A stretch of 64,000 nt of DNA from Lewinellaceae bacterium (GCA_020636315.1 JACJYA010000005.1:186001-250000), one strand, 5' to 3'; counted from the stretch's first letter, positions 1-10,153 are shown. The notes: a model not told the origin generated them from the letters alone. Numbers and translations are program-made.

Positions 1-723
1 GCAGAGCCAGAGCAGAGTACTGATAAGTTCTTCGGGTTCGCCGAAACGCTTCATGGGCGTTTGGCTGATGATGGTTTCGCCACGGGAGGTCAGCGTACCG
101 TCTTCATTTAAAAGTAAACGGCGGTTTTGCTCGGCGATGAAAAAGCCCGGAGCAATGGCATTTACCCGGATGCCTTCCCCGAATTTATTGGCCAGTTCCA
201 CCATCAGCCAGCGGGTGAAATTATCCACCCCAGCTTTGGACGCTGAGTAGCCGACCACCCTGGTGAGCGGCAACTGGGCGGCCATAGAAGAAATGTTGAC
301 GATACACCCCGTGCCCTGTCGGATCATTGGCTTCGCAAATGCAATGGAGGGTATCACCGTACCCAAAAGGTTCAAATCGAATACTTTCCGAAAGGCATCA
401 ACGGAAAGGTCAAAGACCGTCTGTTCAGGGCCGACAATGGCGCCAGGCATGTTCCCTCCGGCTCCATTGACCAAAATATCCACTTTGCCTGCCTTATGCA
501 AAATTTCGGCAACGGCGGCCTCTACCGAAGCTTCGTTAACCACATCACAGGTAACGGCATGGATTTCCAGCCCCATTTTTTTAAATGCTTCCACCCGTTC
601 AGCGGCGCTTTTGGGGTTTCTGTTTAAAATGAATACAGTCGCCCCTGCCTCCGCCAGCCCCTTGGCAAATGTGCTCCCCAACGTGCCGTTGCCTCCCGTA
701 ATGGCGGCTACTTTTCCTTCCAT
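1..723 (-). CDS. SDR-family oxidoreductase, probable D-mannonate oxidoreductase (fructuronate reductase type), 3' end cut by window edge
   Basis: This NAD(P)-dependent short-chain dehydrogenase probably interconverts fructuronate and mannonate in uronate catabolism. The 241 visible residues begin MEGKVAAITGG. They show the Rossmann glycine motif TGGNGTLGS, the NGAG motif, a catalytic Ser in NISSMAA and the catalytic YSASK pair (Tyr159, Lys163). The reading frame stays open to base 1, where the protein ends at LLWLC, so only the last few tens of residues are missing. The function is inferred from overall resemblance to SDRs annotated as D-mannonate oxidoreductase and from the neighbouring KDG kinase, KDPG aldolase and GH88 genes. 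A gluconate 5-dehydrogenase-like activity is the main alternative. Confidence 0.72.
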   Translation of the reverse strand, partial: MEGKVAAITGGNGTLGSTFAKGLAEAGATVFILNRNPKSAAERVEAFKKMGLEIHAVTCDVVNEASVEAAVAEILHKAGKVDILVNGAGGNMPGAIVGPEQTVFDLSVDAFRKVFDLNLLGTVIPSIAFAKPMIRQGTGCIVNISSMAAQLPLTRVVGYSASKAGVDNFTRWLMVELANKFGEGIRVNAIAPGFFIAEQNRRLLLNEDGTLTSRGETIISQTPMKRFGEPEELISTLLWLC

Positions 724-803
724 GGTTTATTTTTCGATGACTATTTTTTATAAAAAACCTGCCCTTCCCCCAGCTTCGACCGCCGGCAAACCCAGGTCCG
801 AAG

Positions 804-1091
804 CTAATGCTGCGATGTCAATGTCTGGATTTGTGGATGCGCTTTTTTTACCTCTTCAATAATGGTATAGAGGGAAGCCCGGTTGGAAAAATCGCAGGTG
901 TAGGCCATAAATGTACTGCCGGCCGCCAGGATTGCGGCTTCCACTTCACTGCCTGTTTTTTCGAGGGGGGCACTCACTCCTATGATGCCGGCCCCGGTTT
1001 GTGCCAGCCCGATGGCCATTGCCTTGCCGATGCCCCGCTTACAGCCGGTGACGAGGGCGGTTTTCCCTTCCAGTGAAAAAGATGCGAGCAT
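804..1091 (-). pseudogene. truncated KduD-like SDR (2-deoxy-D-gluconate 3-dehydrogenase type), N-terminal third only
   Basis: The encoded segment starts MLASFSLEGKTALVTG, carries the cofactor motif TGCKRGIG and continues to EEVKKAHPQI. It then runs into a stop after about 95 residues, whereas the family is usually 250-260 residues long. Around the break the expected DILVNNAG motif is absent, although a shifted frame reads PDIDI. The catalytic Ser, Tyr and Lys region is missing altogether, and only about 80 bases separate the remnant from the next SDR start. This looks like a frameshift plus a large deletion. KduD-type enzymes act on ketouronates, so the remnant fits the surrounding uronate locus. 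A short, functional non-catalytic protein is unlikely. Confidence 0.75.
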
Positions 1092-1242
1092 AATTCGAGC
1101 GATCGTCATTTACTTTGTGTAAAGAATAAGTTTTCAGGGTTGCAGAAAGATAAATTTTAGCATCCGTCCATCGAATCCGAAAAACTATTTTGCATCTAAT
1201 TCTATATTTTTTTCGGTAAATTAGCCTTCTTCGTTTTTCACG

Positions 1243-4200
1243 ATGAAAATAACAGCCAAATATCTGATCGTACTTGCCACGCTTTTGCTGGCCCATGAAG
1301 TCTCCTTGGGGCAGGGACAGGACGGCATTCGCTTCCGTCATTTCGGGAAAAAGGATGGGCTTTCGCAAAATTCGGTATTCGCCATCGCTCAGGATGGACG
1401 GGGCGTGATGTGGTTCGGCACCCGGGAGGGGCTGAACGAATTCGATGGCTACCACTTCAAAGTGTACGAACATGAATCCCAAAACGAAAACAGCCTCCCC
1501 TCTAACGACGTACGAACGCTGGCCTGGGACCATTTTCGCAACTGTCTCTGGATCGGCACAATGGAAGGATTAGGCCGTTTTGATTTTGCCACCGGGCGCT
1601 TCTCCCGCATCACAAGCAGCGATGGATCGACGTTCAACGAAGTGCGCCACATTCTCGTAGACAGTTTTCAAAGAGTTTGGGTGGGCACGTCCATTGGCTT
1701 ACACCTTTTGGAAAAAGACGCTTCCGCCTTTCGTCCGGTAAAATGGTTCGCCGGATCAAAGCCTGAAGTAAAAGTCATTTTCGAAGAGGCGCCTGTCATT
1801 TGGCTCGGCACAGCACAAGGGGTTTTTATTTTTTCAAAAGAACAGGATCTGGCTCAGCCGCCCCAGGCAGCACAGGAACGCTATGCGGAGCTCGCACCGC
1901 TTGCCAGTTTGCACATTAAAACCATCGACCGGCGGCAGCCGGGCGAGTACTGGTTCGGCACTCAGGCCGATGGCATTTGGCGCTGGCAACGCTCGGCAGG
2001 CAAACTGACGCAATTCCGCAACCGGAGCGATGATCCCAATTCGCTCAGCCACGACAACATCCGCTCCGTCGCAGTGGCCAGCGACGGCACGCTCTGGGTC
2101 GGAACATTCGTGGGGTTAAACCGTTTTTTGCCGGAAAAGGACGGCTTCCAGCGCATTCTCAGCGACGACTTCAACCGGGAAGGGCTTCGCAACAGCTCCG
2201 TCCGCTCCGTCTTCGCCGACAACCGGGACAACCTCTGGGTGGGCACCTATTACGGCGGGCTTCACTACCTCAACGATGAGTTCTGCCGCTTCCGGATTTA
2301 CCAGCACCAGGCGGGCATCAACAGCCTCAGTTTCGACGTAGTCAGCTCGTTTGCGGAGGCGCCCAACGGCGATCTTTGGGTGGGCACAGAAGGCGGCGGC
2401 CTCAATTTTTTGGATCAAAAAACAGGGCAATTTCGCTTTCGCCGGGCGGGCGGCAGCCTTAAAGGCGACAACGTAAAATCCCTCCTCCTCGATGGACAAA
2501 CCCTTTACATCGGCACCTTCCAGCATGGCCTGCATTCTTTAAATACACAAACCGGAACCATCCGGCACTTTGGCTACCAGCCGAACAACCCCGCTTCGAT
2601 TTCCGACGACAACGTTTACGCTCTGCTGAAAGCCGACGACACGCTCTGGGTTGGTACCTACGGGGGGGGGCTGAATAAAATGGATTTGAAAACCGGCCGA
2701 TTCACCCATTTCCGTCACGATGCGCAGGATGCCCGGTCGCTGAGTTCTGACCAGGTGCGTACCCTCGCAAAAGGCCCCGGCGGGCAGCTTTGGGCCGGTA
2801 CGGATGAGGGGCTGAACCGTGCGGCCAGACTGCCCGACGGACAACTGGCTTTCGAACATTTTTTGCCGGACATAAAGGTTTACGCAACTTTTTTTCGAGG
2901 TGAAAACCTGTGGGTTGGCTCCCTGGGCCAGGGTTTGTTCCGGTTAAAACCGTCGGATGGCAGCACGGAGCAATTCACCACTGCCGACGGCCTGCCGGGC
3001 AACTCCGTTCTGGGGATTTTACCAGACAAAACCGGACACCTCTGGCTGAGCACGAACAACGGTATTTCCCGCTTCAATCCCGAAGAACGTATTTTTATCA
3101 ATTACTCCCACATCGACGGGCTGGAAAATCTGGAATTTAACTACAACGCATATTACAGCACCCGTTCAGGAGACTTGCTTTTTGGCGGCACCCATGGGTT
3201 CACCCGGTTCCGGCCGGAACAGTTGCAACCGAGCTCGGACCTTCCCCCCGTTATTTTCACCGGCCTGACCGCCTTTAACCGGCCTATTGAAGTAGGAGGT
3301 CAAGACGGCCTGCTTGAACGGCCGCTCAACGAGACTGAAGCAATTACCTTTCGCTACGGCAACGCCAATTTTACCCTGCACTTTGCAGCTGTTGATTTTA
3401 CCAACCCTCTCGGAAACCGTTTCGCCTACCGCATGCTCGGACTGAACGAAGATTGGACGTACACCACAGGCAAGCCCGAAGCGACATACACCCTTCAGCG
3501 GGAAGGCAGCTATGTTTTTCAAATGAAAGCTGCGAACAAAGACGGCGTATGGAACCCCGAAATAAAGGAACTGAAAGTGAAGGTGCTGCCTCCGATAGCC
3601 CGAACGTGGTGGGCCTATCTACTGTATATTTTGGTGTCTGCATCGGCCATCGCAGCTATTGTCCGGTTTGTTCGCCTGCGGCAATCCTACCGGCTGGAGC
3701 ATTTGGAAAAAGAGCAACAGGCCGCCATGCACCAGATGAAGTTGCATTTTTTTACCAATGTAGCGCATGAGTTCCGCACTCCTCTAACGCTCATCATCGG
3801 GCCGCTCGAAGACCTGCTGCAAAGCCAGGCCACCAGCCAGGATAGTACTATCCGCCGACGCCTCGGTACGATTTACAACAACGCCCAGCGCATGCTTGAC
3901 CTGGTGAACCAGTTGCTCACTTTCCGGAAAATGGAGGAAGGCTACGAGCCGATGCAGGTGCAACTGACCGATCTGGCGACATTCCTGCAGCCGATATGCG
4001 ACTCCTTCGCCGACCATGCCGCCATGCGCAACATCCGCTACCTCTTGTTAAAAAACCCGGAGCCTGCCGAGGCCTGGATCGACCGGGAGAAATTGAACAA
4101 GGTGTTTTTCAACCTCCTCTCCAATGCCTTCAAGTTTGCGCCCGATGGGGGTGTGGTGGAGGTGAGCCTTCGGCAAAACGATTCGGAGGTGATCGTATCG

Positions 4201-5292
4201 GTCAGAGACAATGGCCCCGGCATCGAGCCGGCGTTGCAAGAGCAGGTTTTTCAGCGATTTTATGAAAAAACGCCCGGACAGTCGGCCAGCCTGATCAAGG
4301 GCATGGGCATCGGGTTGTCGCTGAGCCGCCAGTTGGTGGAGCTTCACCACGGGCGTTTGACGCTGGAAAGCCAGCCGGGCGAGGGGGCCAATTTTACCGT
4401 CTATCTGCCAAAAGGCAAAGCACACTTTCAGCCTGAAGCGTTACTGGTTGATACTGAAAAAGTGGCGGAAACGGCCTTGCCCGTCGTCCCGCTGAATTTG
4501 CCGGTGGAGCCGGAGAAAGTCATGGCCAATAGCAATGGCAGGCAACCGCTGCTGCTCATCGTGGAGGATAACCTTGAGTTGCAGGCTTTTATTCGCAGTA
4601 TTTTTGCTGATGAATACCGGACTGCCACGGCCAGCGACGGTGCGGAGGGCCTGGCCAAAGCCAACGAACTGAACCCCGAACTCATCCTCAGCGACGTGAT
4701 GATGCCGAAAATGGACGGCTTCGAACTTTGCCAGCGGTTGAAAACGGATTTGGCCACCAGCCACATCCCCGTCCTGCTCATTACGGCCCGCACCACACTG
4801 GACGACCGGCTTGAAGGACTCGAAACCGGCGCCGACGACTACATCAGCAAGCCATTTCACCCGGATGAACTGCGGCTGAAAGTGCGCAACCGGCTGGCCC
4901 AACGGCAACGGCTGCGGGAACAGTTCGGCCAGTCCCGCATCTTTGCTCCGAAGGAAGTGGCCGTCACCTCTGCCGACGAAGAGTTTCTGGAAAAACTGGT
5001 AGAACTGGTAGAGCAAAATATAAGCAACCCGAACTTCAACATCGAACAATTTGCGCAGGAACTGGCCGTAAGCCGGGCGCTGCTTTTCACCAAAATAAAA
5101 GCACTGACGAACAGCACGCCGAAAAATTTCCTCAAATCCTTCCGCCTGAAACGAGCTGCGCAACTCCTGCAAACAGGCAAACTCAACGTCTCGGAAGTTG
5201 CCTACCAGGTGGGCTTCAATGAGCCGAAGTATTTCAGCAAGGTTTTTCAAAAAGAGTTTGGATGCAGCCCTTCACAGTTTAAGGAGGTGTAG
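1243..5292 (+). CDS. hybrid two-component system sensor kinase/response regulator (HTCS) with propeller sensor and AraC output
   Basis: This single-chain inner-membrane regulator is of the type that controls polysaccharide utilisation loci in Bacteroidota. In order it has a signal peptide, about 14 periplasmic propeller repeats of the form WVGTxxGLNRF (residues ~30-680), a Y_Y_Y-type domain (~700-765) and one membrane helix (~789-812). The kinase core follows, with the H-box NVAHEFRTPL (phospho-acceptor His842), N-box NLLSNAFKFAP and G-box DNGPGI. Next are a receiver with Asp1151 in LILSDVMMPKMDG and Lys in ISKPF, and a C-terminal AraC DNA-binding domain (~1245-1349). All phosphorelay residues are present. 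It stands directly upstream of the TonB receptor and uronate genes, so it probably activates them when it binds an oligosaccharide ligand. The ligand cannot be read from sequence. Confidence 0.95.
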   Translation: MKITAKYLIVLATLLLAHEVSLGQGQDGIRFRHFGKKDGLSQNSVFAIAQDGRGVMWFGTREGLNEFDGYHFKVYEHESQNENSLPSNDVRTLAWDHFRNCLWIGTMEGLGRFDFATGRFSRITSSDGSTFNEVRHILVDSFQRVWVGTSIGLHLLEKDASAFRPVKWFAGSKPEVKVIFEEAPVIWLGTAQGVFIFSKEQDLAQPPQAAQERYAELAPLASLHIKTIDRRQPGEYWFGTQADGIWRWQRSAGKLTQFRNRSDDPNSLSHDNIRSVAVASDGTLWVGTFVGLNRFLPEKDGFQRILSDDFNREGLRNSSVRSVFADNRDNLWVGTYYGGLHYLNDEFCRFRIYQHQAGINSLSFDVVSSFAEAPNGDLWVGTEGGGLNFLDQKTGQFRFRRAGGSLKGDNVKSLLLDGQTLYIGTFQHGLHSLNTQTGTIRHFGYQPNNPASISDDNVYALLKADDTLWVGTYGGGLNKMDLKTGRFTHFRHDAQDARSLSSDQVRTLAKGPGGQLWAGTDEGLNRAARLPDGQLAFEHFLPDIKVYATFFRGENLWVGSLGQGLFRLKPSDGSTEQFTTADGLPGNSVLGILPDKTGHLWLSTNNGISRFNPEERIFINYSHIDGLENLEFNYNAYYSTRSGDLLFGGTHGFTRFRPEQLQPSSDLPPVIFTGLTAFNRPIEVGGQDGLLERPLNETEAITFRYGNANFTLHFAAVDFTNPLGNRFAYRMLGLNEDWTYTTGKPEATYTLQREGSYVFQMKAANKDGVWNPEIKELKVKVLPPIARTWWAYLLYILVSASAIAAIVRFVRLRQSYRLEHLEKEQQAAMHQMKLHFFTNVAHEFRTPLTLIIGPLEDLLQSQATSQDSTIRRRLGTIYNNAQRMLDLVNQLLTFRKMEEGYEPMQVQLTDLATFLQPICDSFADHAAMRNIRYLLLKNPEPAEAWIDREKLNKVFFNLLSNAFKFAPDGGVVEVSLRQNDSEVIVSVRDNGPGIEPALQEQVFQRFYEKTPGQSASLIKGMGIGLSLSRQLVELHHGRLTLESQPGEGANFTVYLPKGKAHFQPEALLVDTEKVAETALPVVPLNLPVEPEKVMANSNGRQPLLLIVEDNLELQAFIRSIFADEYRTATASDGAEGLAKANELNPELILSDVMMPKMDGFELCQRLKTDLATSHIPVLLITARTTLDDRLEGLETGADDYISKPFHPDELRLKVRNRLAQRQRLREQFGQSRIFAPKEVAVTSADEEFLEKLVELVEQNISNPNFNIEQFAQELAVSRALLFTKIKALTNSTPKNFLKSFRLKRAAQLLQTGKLNVSEVAYQVGFNEPKYFSKVFQKEFGCSPSQFKEV

Positions 5293-5461
5293 CCGCACCT
5301 TGTAAGCCAGCCTGTTTTCCTACCCATTTCCCCCCGTTTAGACTTTTTACCCCCTATTTTGGATTTTTATCTCTTTTTCCAATCCTAATTTTACACTGCG
5401 ACTTTTAGATATACCTTTAATTTTATTTAGGGAGCCGCTTTTTTACATAATAATGTACTGC

Positions 5462-8383
5462 ATGAAACGGAAGATCACCTTTACAGCTTTTTTTATATCC
5501 GTGTTGGCCGTACTCTGGTGCAGCCAGGTAGCTGCACAAACAGGTTCAATTACAGGGACTGTGTACGAAAACGACGGGCGGTCAACCTTGCCGGGTTCTT
5601 CGGTTTACCTGAAAGAAGATAATTCCATCGGAACGGTAGCCGAAGTGGACGGGACTTTCATCCTGACCAACATACCCGTAGGCAAACAGGTCGTCGTCAT
5701 TTCTTTCACCGGTTTCGAAACCAAGGAGGTTGAGGTGGAAGTACTGCAGGGTACGCCAGTTAACATCGAAGTGGAATTGGGCGTTATGGCCATCATGGGC
5801 GAAGAAGTGACAGTGACGGCACAGGCGCTCGGCCAGGCCAAAGCCATCAACCAGCAGCTCAACTCCGATGCCATCGCCAATTTTGTTTCAGCCGACAAAA
5901 TCAAGGAACTGCCCGACGTCAACGCTGCAGAGGCCATCTCCCGCCTGCCCGGTGTGGCCATCAACAGGAGCGGTGGAGAGGGGTCAAAAATAGTAGTGAG
6001 GGGCCTCGACCCTAAGTTTACGGCCATTTCCATCAATGGGGTGCGCCTGCCTTCCTCTTCAGGTACCGACCGCTCGGTGGATTTATCCCTCATCTCTCCT
6101 GAGCTGCTTTCGGGCATCGAGTTGTTTAAATCGCCCACGCCCGACATGGATGGCGATGCCTTGGGCGGCTCGGTGAACCTAAATATTTTAAGGGCGCCTA
6201 AGGAGCGGAAAATATCCATCAAGGGATTAGGCGGTTACAATGATCTTGGTAAGGCCTTCACCGATTACAAGGCCACCGCTTCGATAGCCCAGCGGGTGAT
6301 GAACGGTAAGTTGGGCATCATTGCTACGGGGAATATTGAACGCTTCAACCGCGGCGGAGAAATCATCGGGCAGGGTTGGGGTGACAACCTGTCCGTAGTG
6401 CTGGATACCTTGCTCGATATCTTCAAGCAAGAAGGCAATTATCTGCAATTCCAGAAAAGGGCGGAGAGCAGGAAAAGGTATAATGGAAGCCTGGGCTTTG
6501 ATTTTGGGATAGGCGGCAAAACAGAAGTGGCCATTTTGGGTATATATTCCCGAACATCCAGGGACCAGTTCAATACGACGGAGCGGTACGATGTCAACAA
6601 CAATAGGATTACTTACATCCCGCGGATTATCGAAAGCTCGATCGAACTGTTTTCGGGTTCTATTTCCGCACGGCACAATCTAAATATCCTGGATATTGAA
6701 TGGGGCGGCTCACTGTCACAGATTACCGGGGAAACACCGTATGATTTCGAGATGGAATTCAGGGATCAGTCCAGCCCCTTCAACCCCAGTGTTTACGACC
6801 GGCGGGACAAGCCGCAAAATTTTTACGACTTCATTGAAAGCGATCCAAGCAAAAACTATTTGCAGGGGGCCAGTTCGGTTGTCAGTGGCAACAAAGAAGA
6901 AATAGCCTCTTCCTTTTTGAACATCAATATCCCGTTGAGGCTCATGGACAACGTCAGCGCCAACTTCAAGTTTGGCGGGAAAATCATCGCCACAACGAAG
7001 GAAAGGACTTATAATGAGAGGTTTGAAAAGAATTACTACCTGCGGCAAAATAGTTATTTCGATAAATTCGAACCGGAAGGTGTGGGTGCTCTGGGCATTG
7101 ATCCCACTGGGGCGTTTTATTACAACATGTCCAACTTCACCAATAACAACTCCATTTCTTTTGTCAGGCAAAATGGACAGGAGGTAGGTTTGCTGTCATC
7201 GTTCGAGGAAAGCCAGCTGAGGAAATTCAAAAGTATTTACGAGAACGACCTGCGTAATAACCGCTATAGCCTGGTGAACAACTACGACCTGCAGGAAAAT
7301 GTGTATGCCACTTACGCCATGCTTAAATTAAAAGTGGGCAATACACTTACTTTCATTCCGGGCTTCCGCTACGAATATTCGGACAATACCTATAGCGGAA
7401 TTTATTCAGACCTGAATGGCGATTGGGGGGAAAGCGGTGCCCTGGACGATGTAACGGAAGGCCGCAACTATGGATTGTTCCTGCCCCATTTACACATCAA
7501 ATACAAACCGCTGGAATGGTTTGATTTGCGGGCATCTTACAGCACAACATTAGCTCGGCCAGATTTTGACTATGTGGTTCCTTTTACCTTGGTAAACAGA
7601 TCAGGTGACTTGACCATCAGAGAAGGCAACCCAGAATTAAATCCGTCTGTTTCCACCAACTACGATTTGTATGCCACAGCTTACTCTGGAAAGTGGGGGC
7701 TGCTTTCGGTGGGCGCTTTTTACAAGGATATAAAAGACGCCTTTTATCCTTTCATTGTGGGTTTGAACAATGATTCGCTGGCAGTGGCCTATGGATATCC
7801 GCCCGTAGGATTCGGCGGGGCAGAACTGACCACCTTTTCCAACTCTCCTAATTCGAATGTGAAAGGTATTGAAGTGGATCTACAGTCCAACATGAACTTC
7901 CTGCCGAAGCCTTTCGATGGCCTGGTGTTAAACCTGAACTATACCCGGTTATTTTCTGAAACGACCATCAATTCTTTTTATGAGGAATCTTACTTAGCGG
8001 GAACTTTCCCGTTCATCTATACCATAGTTGAAATCTTCCCCTATCAACGGGAAGTCAAATTGATCGGCCAGGCCAAACACATTTTCAATGCTTCGCTTGG
8101 ATTTGATTACCGATCATTTTCAGTTCGTTTTTCTACTTCCTATCAAGGTGCTAAACTATCAGGCTACAGTTCATCAGCTGATAAGGATCAGTTCAATCAG
8201 GGCTTCTGGCGGTTTGATGCAGCCCTTAAACAAAAGTTTGGCGACAATCTCAGAGTATTCCTCAACCTGAACAACCTCTCAGATCAGAAGGACATCAACT
8301 TCTTCCGGTCCGAAGAATTCGTGACATCCATTTCCCGGTTTGGGGCAACGGCAACCATTGGGGCAGAGTACATTTTCAGATAA
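5462..8383 (+). CDS. TonB-dependent receptor with N-terminal carboxypeptidase-regulatory-like domain
   Basis: This outer-membrane active transporter is probably for an oligosaccharide released from the locus substrate. A signal peptide ends near AAQTGSITG. A carboxypeptidase-regulatory-like beta domain (residues ~27-110) begins GSITGTVYENDG. The plug (~125-245) contains LPDVNAAEAISRLPGV and IVVRGLDPKFT, and a long beta-barrel ends in a terminal aromatic-x pattern (GAEYIFR). The plug resembles the TIGR01782 type of receptor rather than SusC, and no SusD gene follows. I chose the ATG followed by Lys-Arg-Lys; an in-frame ATG three codons upstream is an alternative. The gene lies about 160 bases after the hybrid regulator and before a secreted beta-helix protein. 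Confidence 0.93.
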   Translation: MKRKITFTAFFISVLAVLWCSQVAAQTGSITGTVYENDGRSTLPGSSVYLKEDNSIGTVAEVDGTFILTNIPVGKQVVVISFTGFETKEVEVEVLQGTPVNIEVELGVMAIMGEEVTVTAQALGQAKAINQQLNSDAIANFVSADKIKELPDVNAAEAISRLPGVAINRSGGEGSKIVVRGLDPKFTAISINGVRLPSSSGTDRSVDLSLISPELLSGIELFKSPTPDMDGDALGGSVNLNILRAPKERKISIKGLGGYNDLGKAFTDYKATASIAQRVMNGKLGIIATGNIERFNRGGEIIGQGWGDNLSVVLDTLLDIFKQEGNYLQFQKRAESRKRYNGSLGFDFGIGGKTEVAILGIYSRTSRDQFNTTERYDVNNNRITYIPRIIESSIELFSGSISARHNLNILDIEWGGSLSQITGETPYDFEMEFRDQSSPFNPSVYDRRDKPQNFYDFIESDPSKNYLQGASSVVSGNKEEIASSFLNINIPLRLMDNVSANFKFGGKIIATTKERTYNERFEKNYYLRQNSYFDKFEPEGVGALGIDPTGAFYYNMSNFTNNNSISFVRQNGQEVGLLSSFEESQLRKFKSIYENDLRNNRYSLVNNYDLQENVYATYAMLKLKVGNTLTFIPGFRYEYSDNTYSGIYSDLNGDWGESGALDDVTEGRNYGLFLPHLHIKYKPLEWFDLRASYSTTLARPDFDYVVPFTLVNRSGDLTIREGNPELNPSVSTNYDLYATAYSGKWGLLSVGAFYKDIKDAFYPFIVGLNNDSLAVAYGYPPVGFGGAELTTFSNSPNSNVKGIEVDLQSNMNFLPKPFDGLVLNLNYTRLFSETTINSFYEESYLAGTFPFIYTIVEIFPYQREVKLIGQAKHIFNASLGFDYRSFSVRFSTSYQGAKLSGYSSSADKDQFNQGFWRFDAALKQKFGDNLRVFLNLNNLSDQKDINFFRSEEFVTSISRFGATATIGAEYIFR

Positions 8384-8497
8384 GATTTTCACACCGGACG
8401 GGATGCGGAAATATGCGGAAGGCGAGGCTCACCTTGCTTGCCACAGTCTCCTTTTCCTTCCTTTTAATAATCATTTCTAATTAAAATACAAGTCAAT

Positions 8498-10081
8498 ATG
8501 AAAAAGCTTTACCTATCCATTCTTGCACTTCTCTTCATGGCAGCTAGTGCTTTTTCTCAGTCCATCGTTGTGCCGCCCAACCTGGATGGCACGACGATGT
8601 TCCCATTTACTTACCTGAGCGATTTCATCGATGCTGATACCGCCGCCAACGGCGATCAAATGCACACTGTTTATCAGTTGGAAACCGGAGGTGTTTATTT
8701 TTTCACGGGTCAAAAAAATTGGGAATTTGATGTTCGCCTGGAAGCTGTTGGTGATCCCGACAATGGAAAGCCACTGGTCTCGCGGATCAATACAGCCGGA
8801 GGAACGGCCCTGGCCCCAATTTACCGTGGTTTTGGCAATTTTGAATGGGACGGCATCTACATCATTATGGGCGAAGAGGGTGCGGACGCCGCCCAATATG
8901 AAACGGCTCCTTTTCGGCCCGAAGGTAACGACAAGCGCTTCATTTTCAATAATTGTATCATCGAAAAAAGCCGTCAGGGCACCATCCGCATAGAAGGGGA
9001 AAACGCCAAAGTTTACCTTACCAACTGCATTATCCGCAATTTCGGTGATTTTGAAAAATTTGGGGGCAACGGCAGATTGGTGGACACCAGGGAAAACTTT
9101 ACCGACACCGTGGTCATTCACAACTGTGTGGCCCACAATATCCTCGACCGGCTCTTCATCGGTTTTCGACAGCAGGGGTTGAACTATTTTGAATTTACCA
9201 ATAACACCATTTTTAACCATATTGGCACATTCGGCATGATCCAGTTGAATAATACCAAGGAGAGCATTATCAAAGACAATCTCTTTATGAACCCTTCCAT
9301 GATAGGCACTTCACCTACCCTTGCTGCCGAACAGATCACATACCAGAATATAGTCAGTTACTTGTTCACCATTGATACGCTCGTAGAGGGCGCCTCTATG
9401 GATATGAGCAACAACAATATTTTCTGGACGCAGGATGTGCTCGACTACTATGCTACTTCCGATTCGGTTTCGCAGCCACCGATCCTGAGCCCCGAAGTTG
9501 AAGGTATGCTTGCAGACCCCTCCAGCGCCTATTTTACTGAGGTGTTGGAACTGAACAACGTACCCGACCGGGCGCCACTCATCCAATATTGCCAGGAAGC
9601 TATCATGTACAGGGACTCCGTCGGTATCACAGACATCATGGTAGAGGATATCAGTTTCGCTGGCACGCCCTGGGACAAGGGTTACCTGTTCGACTTCAGC
9701 CAGTTCGATCCATGCTACAGCAACACTACTATGTCAGCGACAGCTGCCAGCGACGGCGGGCCGGTCGGTGTGCGGTTTCTGTGCGATTATACGTCGCCAA
9801 CCAGTGAAAGGGCCTACAATCCCGATTTGAACCTCACCTCTGCCCCCAACCCGGCTTCCGGCAGTACACAGCTTTCTTTCCACTTGCAGCAGGGCGGTCA
9901 GATTAACTTATCAGTTTTCGATTTGAATGGCAGGCTGGTCAGCACCTTATTTAATGGCACTCTTCCAGCAGGAAGCCATACTGCCAGTTGGGAGAATCTG
10001 GATAATATTTCAAAAGGGATGTACTTCGCCAACCTGCAAACTGCACAAGGCCGGATGTTCGTGAAAATATTTGTTCAGTAA
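8498..10081 (+). CDS. secreted parallel beta-helix protein with type IX secretion (type A) sorting domain; possible polysaccharide lyase
   Basis: The 527-residue exported protein has a signal peptide (cleavage near AFSQS). Its middle region (~95-300) is rich in short Asn-bearing strands such as NNCIIEKSRQGTIRIEG, YLTNCIIRNFG, HNCVAHNIL and FTNNTIFNH, spaced as expected for rungs of a right-handed parallel beta-helix. The last ~80 residues (SAPNPASGSTQLSF to MFVKIFVQ) form a T9SS type A C-terminal sorting domain, so the mature protein is on the cell surface or released. The helix fold and DUF4957/DUF5123-like look occur in Bacteroidota polysaccharide loci. No catalytic triad can be assigned by eye. 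It sits between the receptor and GH88, where a lyase making GH88 substrate would be expected. The enzymatic role is inference only. Confidence 0.82.
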   Translation: MKKLYLSILALLFMAASAFSQSIVVPPNLDGTTMFPFTYLSDFIDADTAANGDQMHTVYQLETGGVYFFTGQKNWEFDVRLEAVGDPDNGKPLVSRINTAGGTALAPIYRGFGNFEWDGIYIIMGEEGADAAQYETAPFRPEGNDKRFIFNNCIIEKSRQGTIRIEGENAKVYLTNCIIRNFGDFEKFGGNGRLVDTRENFTDTVVIHNCVAHNILDRLFIGFRQQGLNYFEFTNNTIFNHIGTFGMIQLNNTKESIIKDNLFMNPSMIGTSPTLAAEQITYQNIVSYLFTIDTLVEGASMDMSNNNIFWTQDVLDYYATSDSVSQPPILSPEVEGMLADPSSAYFTEVLELNNVPDRAPLIQYCQEAIMYRDSVGITDIMVEDISFAGTPWDKGYLFDFSQFDPCYSNTTMSATAASDGGPVGVRFLCDYTSPTSERAYNPDLNLTSAPNPASGSTQLSFHLQQGGQINLSVFDLNGRLVSTLFNGTLPAGSHTASWENLDNISKGMYFANLQTAQGRMFVKIFVQ

Positions 10082-10121
10082 TTGGCTCAGTGGTAAGTCA
10101 AATTGACTGACAACTCTTCTT

Positions 10122-10153
10122 AAATCGTGGTGGGTTTAAACTCACCATGATTT
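10122..10153 (+). terminator. probable intrinsic terminator after the beta-helix gene
   Basis: An 11-base stem AAATCGTGGTG pairs with CACCATGATTT (10 of 11 positions, or all with one G-U) around a 10-base loop. It is followed by a T-rich run. It lies 40 bases after the stop codon and 30 before the GH88 start, so it may end or attenuate the upstream transcript. Confidence 0.6.

Noticed and set aside
1110..1242. Possible promoter TTTG then TAAATTAG before the hybrid regulator gene
   Set aside because: Spacing of 24 bases is too long and the -7 has a mismatch, so it is not annotated.
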